Positions 1 through 4,998 of a stretch of 5,007 bases of DNA are shown piece after piece. Position 1 is the stretch's first letter. Every line of letters starts with the position of its first letter. A program made the position numbers and the translations under genes. Under the pieces are notes generated by a model that had not been told where the DNA came from, searched no databases, and saw nothing but the letters and a program-made list of their open reading frames with translations. This DNA is from an uncultured Clostridia bacterium (GTDB lineage Bacteria > Bacillota > Clostridia > Christensenellales > UBA1242): the NCBI GenBank assembly GCA_947589655.1, contig CANQCE010000073.1, positions 1-5,007 on the forward strand, written 5' to 3'.

Positions 1-622
1 CGGTCCGGATAATCGCGCCGAGATTATGGGGATCCTCTATATTGTCAAGCAAAAAGCCCATTGTTTCGCCTTTAAAATATTTTGTTAAATAGTTAGAGGC
101 GTCCTCACAGTTCTGCGCCGTGGCAGTAATGTCCATGTCTTTGGTGATGTAGCCATAATTTGTGCCGATTAACACCATGCATTTCTCGCCTAGCAGTGGA
201 ACAATCTTGAACTCTTGCAAAATCAAGTTCTCTATGCCGTTCACAAGCACAACCGTTGGGTAGTTTGTGGCTTTGCTGATAATTTTTGCAATGCCAGAAA
301 CAATTTCACTTAAATTTTGCGTGCGGTTTTCAATTAACTCGCGCACTTCTTTAAGTTCACGGTCACTTGCCTTGATGTTTTTAAGCATGTTCTCCACATA
401 AAACCGGTAACCTTGTGCCGTTGGCACTCTGCCGCCCGATGTGTGAAGTTGCTTTAAAAAGCCCATGGCCTCCAAAGCGTTCAACTCTGCTCGCAAAGTG
501 GCGGTGGAAACATCAAGTGCCGTTCTGTCTTTCACCGATCCGCTTGTGATTGGGGCCGAATCTTTGATAAACTCCTCAACAGCAATATTCAAGATTTTGA
601 TTTTTCTTTCAGAAAGTTCCAT
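1..622 (-). CDS. hrcA: Heat-inducible transcription repressor HrcA (5' part; runs off the left edge; odd SpoU-like tail)
   Basis: HrcA represses class I heat-shock genes by binding CIRCE operators and is kept folded by GroEL. 207 codons are visible from the ATG at 622; the stop lies outside the window, and full-length HrcA is about 340 residues. The N-terminal winged helix (about residues 1-75) ends in the family signature SGGRVPTAQGYRFYV (residues 63-77). A GAF-like region follows, with TNYPTVVLV at 119-127 and LIGTNYGYI at 151-159, reaching YLTKYFKGETM near residue 188. The start is preceded by a weak AAGG 10 nt upstream. A sigma-A promoter and a CIRCE element lie directly upstream, which independently supports the call. 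From about residue 190 the frame reads LLDNIEDPHNLGAIIRT, a signature of SpoU/TrmH-type rRNA methyltransferases and not of HrcA. So the first ~190 residues are HrcA with high confidence, and the last ~17 are either a fusion or an assembly join. Confidence 0.93.
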   Translation of the reverse strand, partial: MELSERKIKILNIAVEEFIKDSAPITSGSVKDRTALDVSTATLRAELNALEAMGFLKQLHTSGGRVPTAQGYRFYVENMLKNIKASDRELKEVRELIENRTQNLSEIVSGIAKIISKATNYPTVVLVNGIENLILQEFKIVPLLGEKCMVLIGTNYGYITKDMDITATAQNCEDASNYLTKYFKGETMGFLLDNIEDPHNLGAIIRT

Positions 623-644
623 AATTATAAAACCTTAAACAAGT

Positions 645-677
645 TTGCTAGCACTCTCGACTTACAAGTGCTAGCAA
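645..677. promoter_or_regulatory. CIRCE operator (HrcA binding site)
   Basis: This is a perfect 11-bp inverted repeat, TTGCTAGCACT (645-655) and AGTGCTAGCAA (667-677), around an 11-nt spacer. Against the canonical CIRCE (TTAGCACTC, nine bases, GAGTGCTAA), the core 648-674 reads CTAGCACTC, nine bases, AAGTGCTAG, so three of 18 arm positions differ. It begins 2 bp downstream of the hrcA -10 box and covers the expected transcription start, so bound HrcA would block its own promoter. Confidence 0.95.
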
Positions 678-678
678 T

Positions 679-707
679 ATTATATGCACAAAAAAAATAA
701 AAGTCAA
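679..707 (-). promoter_or_regulatory. Sigma-A promoter of hrcA
   Basis: On the minus strand there is a -35 box TTGACT (702-707), a 17-bp spacer and a perfect -10 TATAAT (679-684). The start of transcription is expected near 672, inside the CIRCE operator. This gives an autoregulated transcript with a leader of about 50 nt. Confidence 0.92.
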
Positions 708-749
708 CCAATTTTGCCAAAAATTTTAATTTTTTTAAAGAAAATTTGA

Positions 750-965
750 TTATATCTCCCTACGGTTTGCAAGTTCATCCAATGACACATCAAAAAGGTC
801 GGCAAGTTGAATGAAATGTTCCAGAGAAGGAACCGACACGCCCAGTTCGTATGCTTGATACGATTGATATGCCACCCCAATTTTTTCGGCAACGAATTTT
901 TGCGTGTAACCATACTGTTCGCGCAACTCTTTAAGCTTTTTTGGTAATTTATATAAATATTTCAT
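750..965 (-). CDS. Small XRE-family helix-turn-helix regulator
   Basis: This 71-residue protein is little more than one Cro/C1-type (HTH_3) DNA-binding domain. The fold pattern is clear: KLKELREQYGYTQ (residues 10-22) leads into helix 2 (TQKFVAEKIG, 21-30). The recognition helix follows (about 32-42, AYQSYQAYELG), then VPSLEHFIQLADLFDVSLDEL (45-65), the typical end of the family. No effector or protease domain is present, so it is a stand-alone repressor type that probably works as a dimer. It is divergent from the gene at 1055, with 89 bp between the two starts. That interval holds a strong rightward promoter with a dyad in its spacer, the likely operator. Its own Shine-Dalgarno is poor (GAGTAGAG region) and its leftward promoter is weak, which suggests low expression. 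Control of the neighbour is inferred. Confidence 0.9.
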   Translation of the reverse strand: MKYLYKLPKKLKELREQYGYTQKFVAEKIGVAYQSYQAYELGVSVPSLEHFIQLADLFDVSLDELANRREI

Positions 966-982
966 ATTTTTTCTCTACTCAT

Positions 983-1012
983 TTGACATAATACAGGTTT
1001 AAACTGTATAAT
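983..1012 (+). promoter_or_regulatory. Strong sigma-A promoter for the 1055 gene
   Basis: Both hexamers match consensus exactly: TTGACA at 983-988 and TATAAT at 1007-1012, with an 18-bp spacer. Transcription would start near 1019, leaving a leader of about 35 nt with the GAGG Shine-Dalgarno at 1046-1049. The spacer carries an inverted repeat, described separately. Confidence 0.9.
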
Positions 1013-1039
1013 GGTGAAAACACAGTTGTAGATTGTGTT
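993..1039. promoter_or_regulatory. Candidate XRE operators: two dyads over the divergent promoter
   Basis: Dyad 1, ACAG-N7-CTGT (993-1007), has an 8-bp palindromic centre GTTTAAAC and lies between the -35 and -10 boxes, overlapping the first base of the -10. Dyad 2, AACACA (1019-1024) with TGTGTT (1034-1039), lies at the expected transcription start. Their centres are 29 bp apart, close to three helical turns. Short dyads between a small XRE gene and its divergent neighbour are typical operator positions. Binding itself is inference. Confidence 0.5.
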
Positions 1040-1054
1040 AATTGCGAGGTTTAT

Positions 1055-1294
1055 ATGAAAATTGATATTGTGGAGGTCATCTTTCAAGAGTTCAACAACT
1101 TAGATTATCAAGCGCAAGATGATTTAAATAAAAAACTGATTGTTTTGGAAAACAATCTCGTGAATAGTTTAGACGAAAAAGAAAAAAAGGCATATTCTGC
1201 CTTAATAAATTTACAAACACAACTTTCAATTTATAGAGAAAGGGAACTTATTGAATTTGTGCTAGCATTTGTTAGAGCAATCTTTAAAAAATAA
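1055..1294 (+). CDS. Small helical protein of unknown function (DUF6809-like)
   Basis: This 79-residue protein starts at an ATG with GAGG 5 nt upstream and ends at TAA. It is highly charged and predicted mostly helical. A leucine-patterned N-terminal stretch LNKKLIVLENNLVNSLDEKE (24-43) is followed by KKAYSALINLQTQLSIYRERE (44-64) and a hydrophobic end, LIEFVLAFVRAIFKK (65-79). The order (helix, LDEKEK turn, helix with RERE, then a hydrophobic F-x-x-x-F-V-R end) resembles the ~80-residue clostridial proteins that I recall as DUF6809. That match is from memory and not confirmed. There is no signal peptide and the hydrophobic end is too short for a confident membrane span. It has one of the strongest promoters in the window, with candidate XRE operators, so it is probably tightly repressed by its divergent neighbour. 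An antitoxin-toxin-like or phage-remnant pair is possible but not shown. Confidence 0.75.
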   Translation: MKIDIVEVIFQEFNNLDYQAQDDLNKKLIVLENNLVNSLDEKEKKAYSALINLQTQLSIYRERELIEFVLAFVRAIFKK

Positions 1295-1318
1295 CAGTGG
1301 CAATTTAGAACTCCCCTT

Positions 1319-1337
1319 CATACAATATTAGTGTATG
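1319..1337 (+). promoter_or_regulatory. Possible sporulation sigma (E/K) -10 element and 6-bp dyad
   Basis: CATACAAT at 1319-1326 matches the sigma-E -10 consensus CATACAnT, and CATACAATA also fits sigma-K CATAnnnTA. No convincing -35 (ATA or AC at 16-18 nt) is visible upstream. CATACA (1319-1324) also forms an inverted repeat with TGTATG (1332-1337). No sigma-A promoter is seen between 1294 and the 1358 gene, so either this element or readthrough from the 983 promoter must drive it. Confidence 0.35.
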
Positions 1338-1357
1338 GAATTTTTAAGGAGGTTAAA

Positions 1358-2029
1358 ATGTCGTTTTATATCAACAACACCAATCCTAACAGACCTGGCC
1401 CTATTTGCGGAAATGTTACAAACGGAATTTGCGAAAAGATTTTAATTCAAACAACAAAGGTTTTTGATGCCTGCGTTTGCTCTACAACTGAAACTGGCAT
1501 CATATTAAATGTTTCCGATTTCTTCCCAGCAAATCCAACACTGCCGCTTACATATGTGTCGGCGGAGAACACACAAAACACCCCTGCAACAATCAGCGAC
1601 CTTGTGGTTGACAGGCTGGAGACTTGCCCAAATTATGCAAATGTTTCCTTTAATCTGTCAATTCCTGTTACTGTAACATACAGTGATGCCACCGGCGCTC
1701 TTGACACGGCTCTTGCAACGCTTACAGTGAGCAAATCGGTAATTTTGTTTGTTCCACAGCCAGCGCTATCGCCTGTTGACATTGTTGCAAGCGGAGTATT
1801 CTCCAGCAGAATTGGAACATTTACTGCACCAAATGTTTTCACTGTAACAGGCTGTATTCAGGTGATTATCAGGGTTGTTAGCGTGGTTGATGTGCTTGTT
1901 CCATCTTATGGATATCCTGTTTTGCCACCTTGCAAACAGGCACCACAGCAAAGCGCCTGCCCAGGGCTTTCGGATTTGCCAATCTACCCAACGGCAACGG
2001 CAATTTCAAGCGCAACGCCACAACTTTAA
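1358..2029 (+). CDS. Cysteine-containing, beta-rich protein, possibly a spore-envelope component
   Basis: This 223-residue protein starts at the ATG with a perfect AAGGAGG 5 nt upstream (1346-1352). An in-frame GTG at 1331 would put that Shine-Dalgarno inside the gene, so it is not used. The composition is low in charge and rich in Thr, Ser, Val and Pro, with eight cysteines at 17, 25, 39, 41, 90, 166, 192 and 201. The N-terminal motif CEKILIQTTKVFDAC (25-39) and a later VIIRVVSVVDVLVPSYGYPVLPPC (169-192) resemble clostridial hypothetical proteins with a K-V-F-D-x-C signature. There is no signal peptide, membrane span or catalytic motif. Alternating hydrophobic residues suggest a beta-sandwich-like structural protein. 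The absence of a secretion signal fits a protein assembled from the mother cell onto a spore, as does the sporulation-like -10 upstream, but this role is inferred. It ends at a strong terminator, convergent with rpsI. Confidence 0.8.
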   Translation: MSFYINNTNPNRPGPICGNVTNGICEKILIQTTKVFDACVCSTTETGIILNVSDFFPANPTLPLTYVSAENTQNTPATISDLVVDRLETCPNYANVSFNLSIPVTVTYSDATGALDTALATLTVSKSVILFVPQPALSPVDIVASGVFSSRIGTFTAPNVFTVTGCIQVIIRVVSVVDVLVPSYGYPVLPPCKQAPQQSACPGLSDLPIYPTATAISSATPQL

Positions 2030-2039
2030 TAAAAAACGC

Positions 2040-2068
2040 AAAAAAAGAGGCAAAACACCTCTTTTTTT
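2040..2068. terminator. Bidirectional intrinsic terminator between convergent genes
   Basis: A 4-bp GC-rich stem, GAGG (2047-2050) with CCTC (2058-2061), is extended by A7/T7 pairs (2040-2046 with 2062-2068) around a 7-nt loop. The T run serves the plus-strand gene that ends at 2029. The A run, read on the minus strand, serves rpsI, which ends at 2081. Confidence 0.9.
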
Positions 2069-2080
2069 CTTGTAACAAAA

Positions 2081-2488
2081 TTATCTCTTTGAGAACTGTG
2101 ATGCTTTACGAGCCTTCTTCAAGCCGTATTTCTTTCTTTCCTTCATTCTTGGGTCACGTGTTAAGAAGCCTGCATCTTTAAGTTCTTTTCTGTATGTTTC
2201 GTTTGCTTTTACAAGTGCGCGAGCAATGCCGTGGCAAATAGCGCCTGCCTGACCTGCAATTCCGCCGCCATCAACATTAACAACAACGTCAAATTTATCT
2301 GCTGTGTTTGTAAGTGCAAGTGGTTGTTTTGCAATTAAAAGCAATGTGTCGCGTTGAAGATATTCGGCAACATCTCTGCCGTTTACGGTAATTTTGCCAT
2401 TACCTGCACTCATGCGCACACGTGCAATAGATTTTTTTCTTCTTCCAGTTGCAACAAAAGCACCTGTTTTTGTTTTCTTTTCAGCCAT
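2081..2488 (-). CDS. rpsI: 30S ribosomal protein S9
   Basis: S9 (uS9) is a head protein of the small subunit whose C-terminal tail reaches the P-site tRNA. The 135 residues are close to the usual ~130. Hallmarks are GRRKKSIARVR (15-25), NGRDVAEYLQRD in the first half, VNVDGGGIAGQAGAI in the middle (residues 70-84), and RDPRMKERKKYGLKKARKA leading to the invariant QFSKR end. The start overlaps the rplM stop by one base (TAATG), with AGGAG about 10 nt upstream inside rplM. This indicates translational coupling and the conserved bacterial L13-S9 operon. It is the last gene of the operon. Confidence 0.98.
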   Translation of the reverse strand: MAEKKTKTGAFVATGRRKKSIARVRMSAGNGKITVNGRDVAEYLQRDTLLLIAKQPLALTNTADKFDVVVNVDGGGIAGQAGAICHGIARALVKANETYRKELKDAGFLTRDPRMKERKKYGLKKARKASQFSKR

Positions 2489-2931
2489 TATTCAATCACT
2501 CCTTTTAAACTAACTGGTGTTGGGTTTTGAGCCTTTTGCTCATGCTCAGCGCCCTTATATACATGCAATCTTGTGATTTGTTTTCTTCCAAGTGCTGTTT
2601 TTGGAAGCATACCTTTAACGGCCTTTTCAATAACTTTGTCGGAAGCAGTTGCCATAAGTGTATCGTAGCCAACTTCCTTTAATCCGCCAATATAGCCTGT
2701 GTGCCAGCGTGATTTTTTCTGTTCAAGTTTTTTGCCAGTTAAAACCACTTTGTCGGAATTGATAACCACAACAAAGTCCCCTGTGTCAACATGAGGGGTG
2801 TAAATTGTTTTATTTTTACCTGTTAACATGTCAGCAACTTGACTTGCCAACCTACCAAGTGGCATATTGGTTGCATCAACAAGATACCACTTTCTTTCAA
2901 CTGTAACAGGGTTTGCCATGTAAGTTTTCAT
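2488..2931 (-). CDS. rplM: 50S ribosomal protein L13
   Basis: L13 (uL13) is an early-assembly protein of the large subunit. The 147 residues match the usual ~145. Family landmarks are the N-terminal KTYMANPVTVERKWYLVDA, PLGRLASQVADMLTGK, YTPHVDTGDFVVVINSDKV, the WHTGYIGGLKE segment, the KGMLPKTALGR box and the LHVYKGAEHEQKAQNP end. The start at 2931 has a good AAGGGAG Shine-Dalgarno 6 nt upstream (2938-2944). It is first in the two-gene operon with rpsI, transcribed from the promoter at 3020-3048 through a structured leader. Confidence 0.98.
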   Translation of the reverse strand: MKTYMANPVTVERKWYLVDATNMPLGRLASQVADMLTGKNKTIYTPHVDTGDFVVVINSDKVVLTGKKLEQKKSRWHTGYIGGLKEVGYDTLMATASDKVIEKAVKGMLPKTALGRKQITRLHVYKGAEHEQKAQNPTPVSLKGVIE

Positions 2932-2957
2932 TTTTTTCTCCCTTAAAATTTACTTTT

Positions 2958-3006
2958 GCTTCAAAAACAATTTCCATGGGGCTAACAATAAAAATCGCCT
3001 TGAAAC
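2958..3006 (-). promoter_or_regulatory. Candidate L13 autoregulatory leader (ribosomal protein leader RNA)
   Basis: In the rplM 5' UTR the minus-strand RNA can form an outer stem GUUUCAA/UUGAAGC (3000-3006 with 2958-2964). An inner stem GGCGAUUU/AAAUUGUU (2992-2999 with 2966-2973, partly G-U pairs) follows directly. Together they close an 18-nt loop containing GCCCCAUGG. Bacillota commonly carry an L13 leader (Rfam L13_leader) at this position, thought to bind excess L13 and lower expression of the operon. The fold was done by eye and membership in that family is not confirmed. Confidence 0.6.
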
Positions 3007-3019
3007 ACAAGACGACATT

Positions 3020-3048
3020 ATTTTAAACAAAACACACCCATTTGTCAA
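3020..3048 (-). promoter_or_regulatory. Sigma-A promoter of rplM-rpsI
   Basis: On the minus strand there is a perfect -35 TTGACA (3043-3048), a 17-bp spacer and -10 TAAAAT (3020-3025). Transcription should start near 3013, giving a leader of about 80 nt before rplM. The -35 lies only about 30 bp past the stop of the lipoprotein gene. Confidence 0.92.
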
Positions 3049-3057
3049 GCATTTATC

Positions 3058-3080
3058 ACAAAAAAGCAGAAAATTTTTGT
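3058..3080. terminator. Weak AT-only hairpin at the end of the lipoprotein gene
   Basis: ACAAAAA (3058-3064) pairs with TTTTTGT (3074-3080) around a 9-nt loop. On the minus strand it sits at the stop of the lipoprotein gene. The stem contains a single G-C pair, so it would be a poor terminator and the lipoprotein transcript may partly read into rplM. It is listed because no better terminator lies between 3080 and the rplM promoter. Confidence 0.25.
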
Positions 3081-3841
3081 TAAATTCTATTCTCGGAATA
3101 TAGAGAAAAGTTTGGCATATAAATATTTCCATCAAATTTTTCAACTTCAAGTTTAACTTTTTCAATTTCAACATCAGAATCAATTACATTAATAACATTG
3201 CTCTCTCCCACAATTTTTGAAATGGACTTATCAACATAGGATAATGTGTATATAGTTTCCATAAAGGTTTTTGTATCTAAGGTTTCTTCACTGGAATTAT
3301 AAACAATTTCAAACTCCACATCCTTATTGTTTTCAGTTTGGTAAAGGACAATGTTTTTCAAGTTTGTTTCAACAATGCTTGAAAACTCCACAACATCGGC
3401 ATAAGAGAGAACGTAATCCAAATATGTGCCAAGAATAATAACCTCGGTGTCTCTATTAAATTTATAAGAATTATAATCAACAAAATATTTTTCCTCGCCA
3501 TTGTCTATATACATTTTGTCGTTGTATAAGTAAACATCCCCTTCAACTCTTGTTGGCGTGGATAACGATGGAACAACAGTTTCCATATCAATAAACATAT
3601 GGGCATAAACCTCGCCGTTTATATTGCAAACTTCGGCTGAAATATCATCATCTCGTGTAAGTTTGTATCCGATAAATTGAGAAACGACCCCATCTTTTGT
3701 AATATATGTATAAAAATCGTTATAAGAAATCGCTTCTTTTTCAATTTTGTCTTTTGATTCTTCCTCTCCGCACGCTACTAGGCCAAAAAGCCCAAAAGCG
3801 AACACAAAAACCAAGCAAAGAACTTTTAAAAACTTCTTCAT
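3080..3841 (-). CDS. Predicted lipoprotein of unknown function
   Basis: This 253-residue protein starts at the ATG at 3841, with AAAAGGGG 7 nt upstream. A longer in-frame TTG start at 3883 is excluded because its codons would cover the gene's own -10 box. The signal peptide is textbook: MKKFLK, a hydrophobic core (VLCLVFVFAFGLFGL), and the lipobox LVAC with the lipidated Cys at 24. An acidic linker (GEEESKDKIEKE) follows. The ~230-residue mature part would be anchored on the outer face of the membrane. It alternates charged and hydrophobic residues with many Tyr, Asp and Val (for example VYLYNDKMYIDNGEEKYFVDY), as expected of a beta-sheet domain. The pattern recalls LolA/LppX-like lipoproteins, but I recognise no family. 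It has its own promoter and appears monocistronic. Confidence 0.9.
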   Translation of the reverse strand: MKKFLKVLCLVFVFAFGLFGLVACGEEESKDKIEKEAISYNDFYTYITKDGVVSQFIGYKLTRDDDISAEVCNINGEVYAHMFIDMETVVPSLSTPTRVEGDVYLYNDKMYIDNGEEKYFVDYNSYKFNRDTEVIILGTYLDYVLSYADVVEFSSIVETNLKNIVLYQTENNKDVEFEIVYNSSEETLDTKTFMETIYTLSYVDKSISKIVGESNVINVIDSDVEIEKVKLEVEKFDGNIYMPNFSLYSENRI

Positions 3842-3865
3842 AACATAACCCCTTTTCTTTTTTAC

Positions 3866-3894
3866 ATTATAAACAAAAGGCAAAAGAAAATCAA
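3866..3894 (-). promoter_or_regulatory. Promoter of the lipoprotein gene
   Basis: On the minus strand there is a -10 TATAAT (3866-3871), a 17-bp spacer and a -35-like TTGATT (3889-3894, 4 of 6 matches). The -35 falls in the loop of the upstream gene's terminator hairpin. The leader is short, about 20 nt. Confidence 0.75.
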
Positions 3895-3904
3895 ATCTTT
3901 TGCC
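3879..3904 (-). terminator. Intrinsic terminator of the 189-residue gene
   Basis: A perfect 9-bp stem, GGCAAAAGA (3879-3887) with TCTTTTGCC (3896-3904), has an 8-nt loop. Read on the minus strand it is followed by TTTTGTTT. It lies 16 bp after the stop of the gene at 3920. Confidence 0.85.
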
Positions 3905-3919
3905 AAAAATATATAAGGT

Positions 3920-4489
3920 TTAGCCAGCAAAGCCTTCGCTTTGAACTGCGTTGCCACTTTCACGCACTTTGCTTGTGGCAAGGATAAGCGCATTGTATTT
4001 TATAACCTCTTTAAAAAGTTTGCTTTTGTTTTCTTTGCTCATAGGCAAATTTTTAAGAGCCTCCACCTTGTTAAAAAGTTTGCCAGCAGTGATTGTCATT
4101 ATGTATTCTAGCTGCAGAGTGTTTTTGGCATCTTGAAAACTCTCCGCAAATTCAACATCTTCAAGCGAAACAGCATTGTTAAGTGCCAAAACCGCTTGTT
4201 TTTCTGCTTTCTCCGACAACACATTAACTTGAGGTAAGCACGCCGCAAAAACCTTGCTTTTTGCAAAGCGATAATCGCCGCCAGCTTCAACATCTGCCAA
4301 AATATTGCCAAGTTCACCCTTAAAAAAGTCTGGAACTGGCAACTTTTTTGCCTTTAAAAAAAGTTGATTATATTTGCTTATTAAATACAAAAAGTTAGAT
4401 TGCGCTTTTGCCAAATCGGCACCCTTTGCGGCCTTTAAATTGCCCTTATTATCAAAATCTAACAAATCGAACATATACAAAAAGTCCAT
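3920..4489 (-). CDS. Unrecognised helical cytoplasmic protein
   Basis: This 189-residue protein starts at the ATG with a strong AGGAG 6 nt upstream (4496-4500). It has its own promoter and terminator, so it is a real single-gene unit, but I do not recognise the family. It has no signal peptide, membrane segment or obvious catalytic motif. The composition is Ala, Lys, Leu and Glu rich and predicted almost entirely helical, for example KAAKGADLAKAQSNFLYLI (19-37), EKAEKQAVLALNN and KENKSKLFKEVIKYNALIL. Pro/Gly breaks occur at LPVPDFFKGE and EAGGDYRF. The N-terminus MDFLYMFDLLDFDNKGNLK is unusual for its hydrophobic-acidic pattern. The last ~12 residues (GNAVQSEGFAG) are low-complexity and probably disordered. 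A helical-bundle adaptor or structural protein is possible, but no function is claimed. Confidence 0.82.
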   Translation of the reverse strand: MDFLYMFDLLDFDNKGNLKAAKGADLAKAQSNFLYLISKYNQLFLKAKKLPVPDFFKGELGNILADVEAGGDYRFAKSKVFAACLPQVNVLSEKAEKQAVLALNNAVSLEDVEFAESFQDAKNTLQLEYIMTITAGKLFNKVEALKNLPMSKENKSKLFKEVIKYNALILATSKVRESGNAVQSEGFAG

Positions 4490-4521
4490 AAAATTCTCCT
4501 AAGTATCTTTTTAATAGTTCC

Positions 4522-4530
4522 ATTATAGCA
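4522..4530 (-). promoter_or_regulatory. Extended -10 promoter of the 189-residue gene
   Basis: On the minus strand TGCTATAAT gives a perfect -10 (4522-4527) with an upstream TG (4529-4530). Only a poor -35 (TTGGTT-like) is seen about 18 bp further up, so recognition probably depends on the extended -10. The leader is about 25-30 nt. Confidence 0.7.
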
Positions 4531-4685
4531 CAACCACTTTGTATAAACCAAACATTTTTTTGAATATTTATACATTTTTTATTTAAAAATTTTTCTCTTA
4601 ACTTTTAACCTTGTCTAAAAAATCTCATGAGTTCATCTAAAAGCCTAATTTTTTATAAATGTTCAGCAAAATTCCAACCAAATAA
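4531..4685. other. AT-rich non-coding stretch
   Basis: No gene, RNA or clear terminator is visible here. The stretch is very AT-rich, with A and T runs around 4553-4600 that could act as UP-element-like DNA for the flanking promoters. It also contains an 8-bp palindrome, CTCATGAG, near 4624-4631. Nothing else can be supported. Confidence 0.6.
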
Positions 4686-4714
4686 TTGCAAAAGCAAAAT
4701 TTTTATGCTATAAT
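4686..4714 (+). promoter_or_regulatory. Rightward promoter upstream of the tRNA
   Basis: There is a -35-like TTGCAA (4686-4691, 4 of 6 matches), a 17-bp spacer ending in the extended TG motif (4706-4707), and a perfect -10 TATAAT (4709-4714). The expected start is near 4721. It points at the tRNA at 4932, leaving a leader of about 210 nt. Confidence 0.75.
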
Positions 4715-4720
4715 ACCTCT

Positions 4721-4931
4721 GCCATGTGGACATAGCCGCCAATTTAACGCCCGCCACCAACAACCAAATTCTAAAAAGTCACCAAATCTCCACCATAGAC
4801 GCGAAATTCAACTTTACACTCAAAAAGACAAAATTGAAAGACTAATGCAACAACCCTTAAAAACAAAAAACGAATTTAACCTCAAAATCAAAGACAAAAA
4901 TCAACCCCAAAATCACAAAAAACACCAATAT
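4721..4931 (+). ncRNA. G-poor A/C-rich transcribed leader or unidentified small RNA
   Basis: This stretch lies between a good promoter and the tRNA and has no credible gene. By hand count, 4741-4930 holds 97 A, 51 C, 30 T and only 12 G. Such RNA would be almost unable to fold. An open frame crosses it but is explained by the composition and runs into the tRNA. It could be a precursor leader trimmed from the tRNA, or an unstructured small RNA. No known RNA family is recognised. Confidence 0.3.

Positions 4932-4998
<67 letters not shown>

Noticed and set aside
723..748. Terminator after the XRE gene
   Set aside because: Only imperfect A/T pairing (CAAAAATTTT against AAAATTTG) is found, without a GC stem, so no terminator is called.
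704..913. Second minus-strand frame of 69 codons overlapping the XRE gene
   Set aside because: It shifts frame across the XRE gene, runs into the hrcA promoter and shows no domain. The overlapping XRE frame explains the DNA.
1331..1357. Upstream GTG start for the 223-residue gene
   Set aside because: The extension would place the perfect AAGGAGG Shine-Dalgarno inside the coding sequence; the ATG at 1358 is correctly spaced.
1878..2181. Open frames on both strands across the end of the 223-residue gene and rpsI
   Set aside because: They cross the bidirectional terminator, overlap two well-supported genes in other frames and lack ribosome binding sites; they are shadows.
3842..3883. Longer N-terminus of the lipoprotein from a TTG at 3883
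   Set aside because: Those codons overlap the gene's -10 TATAAT, and the ATG at 3841 has a good Shine-Dalgarno followed immediately by a normal signal peptide.
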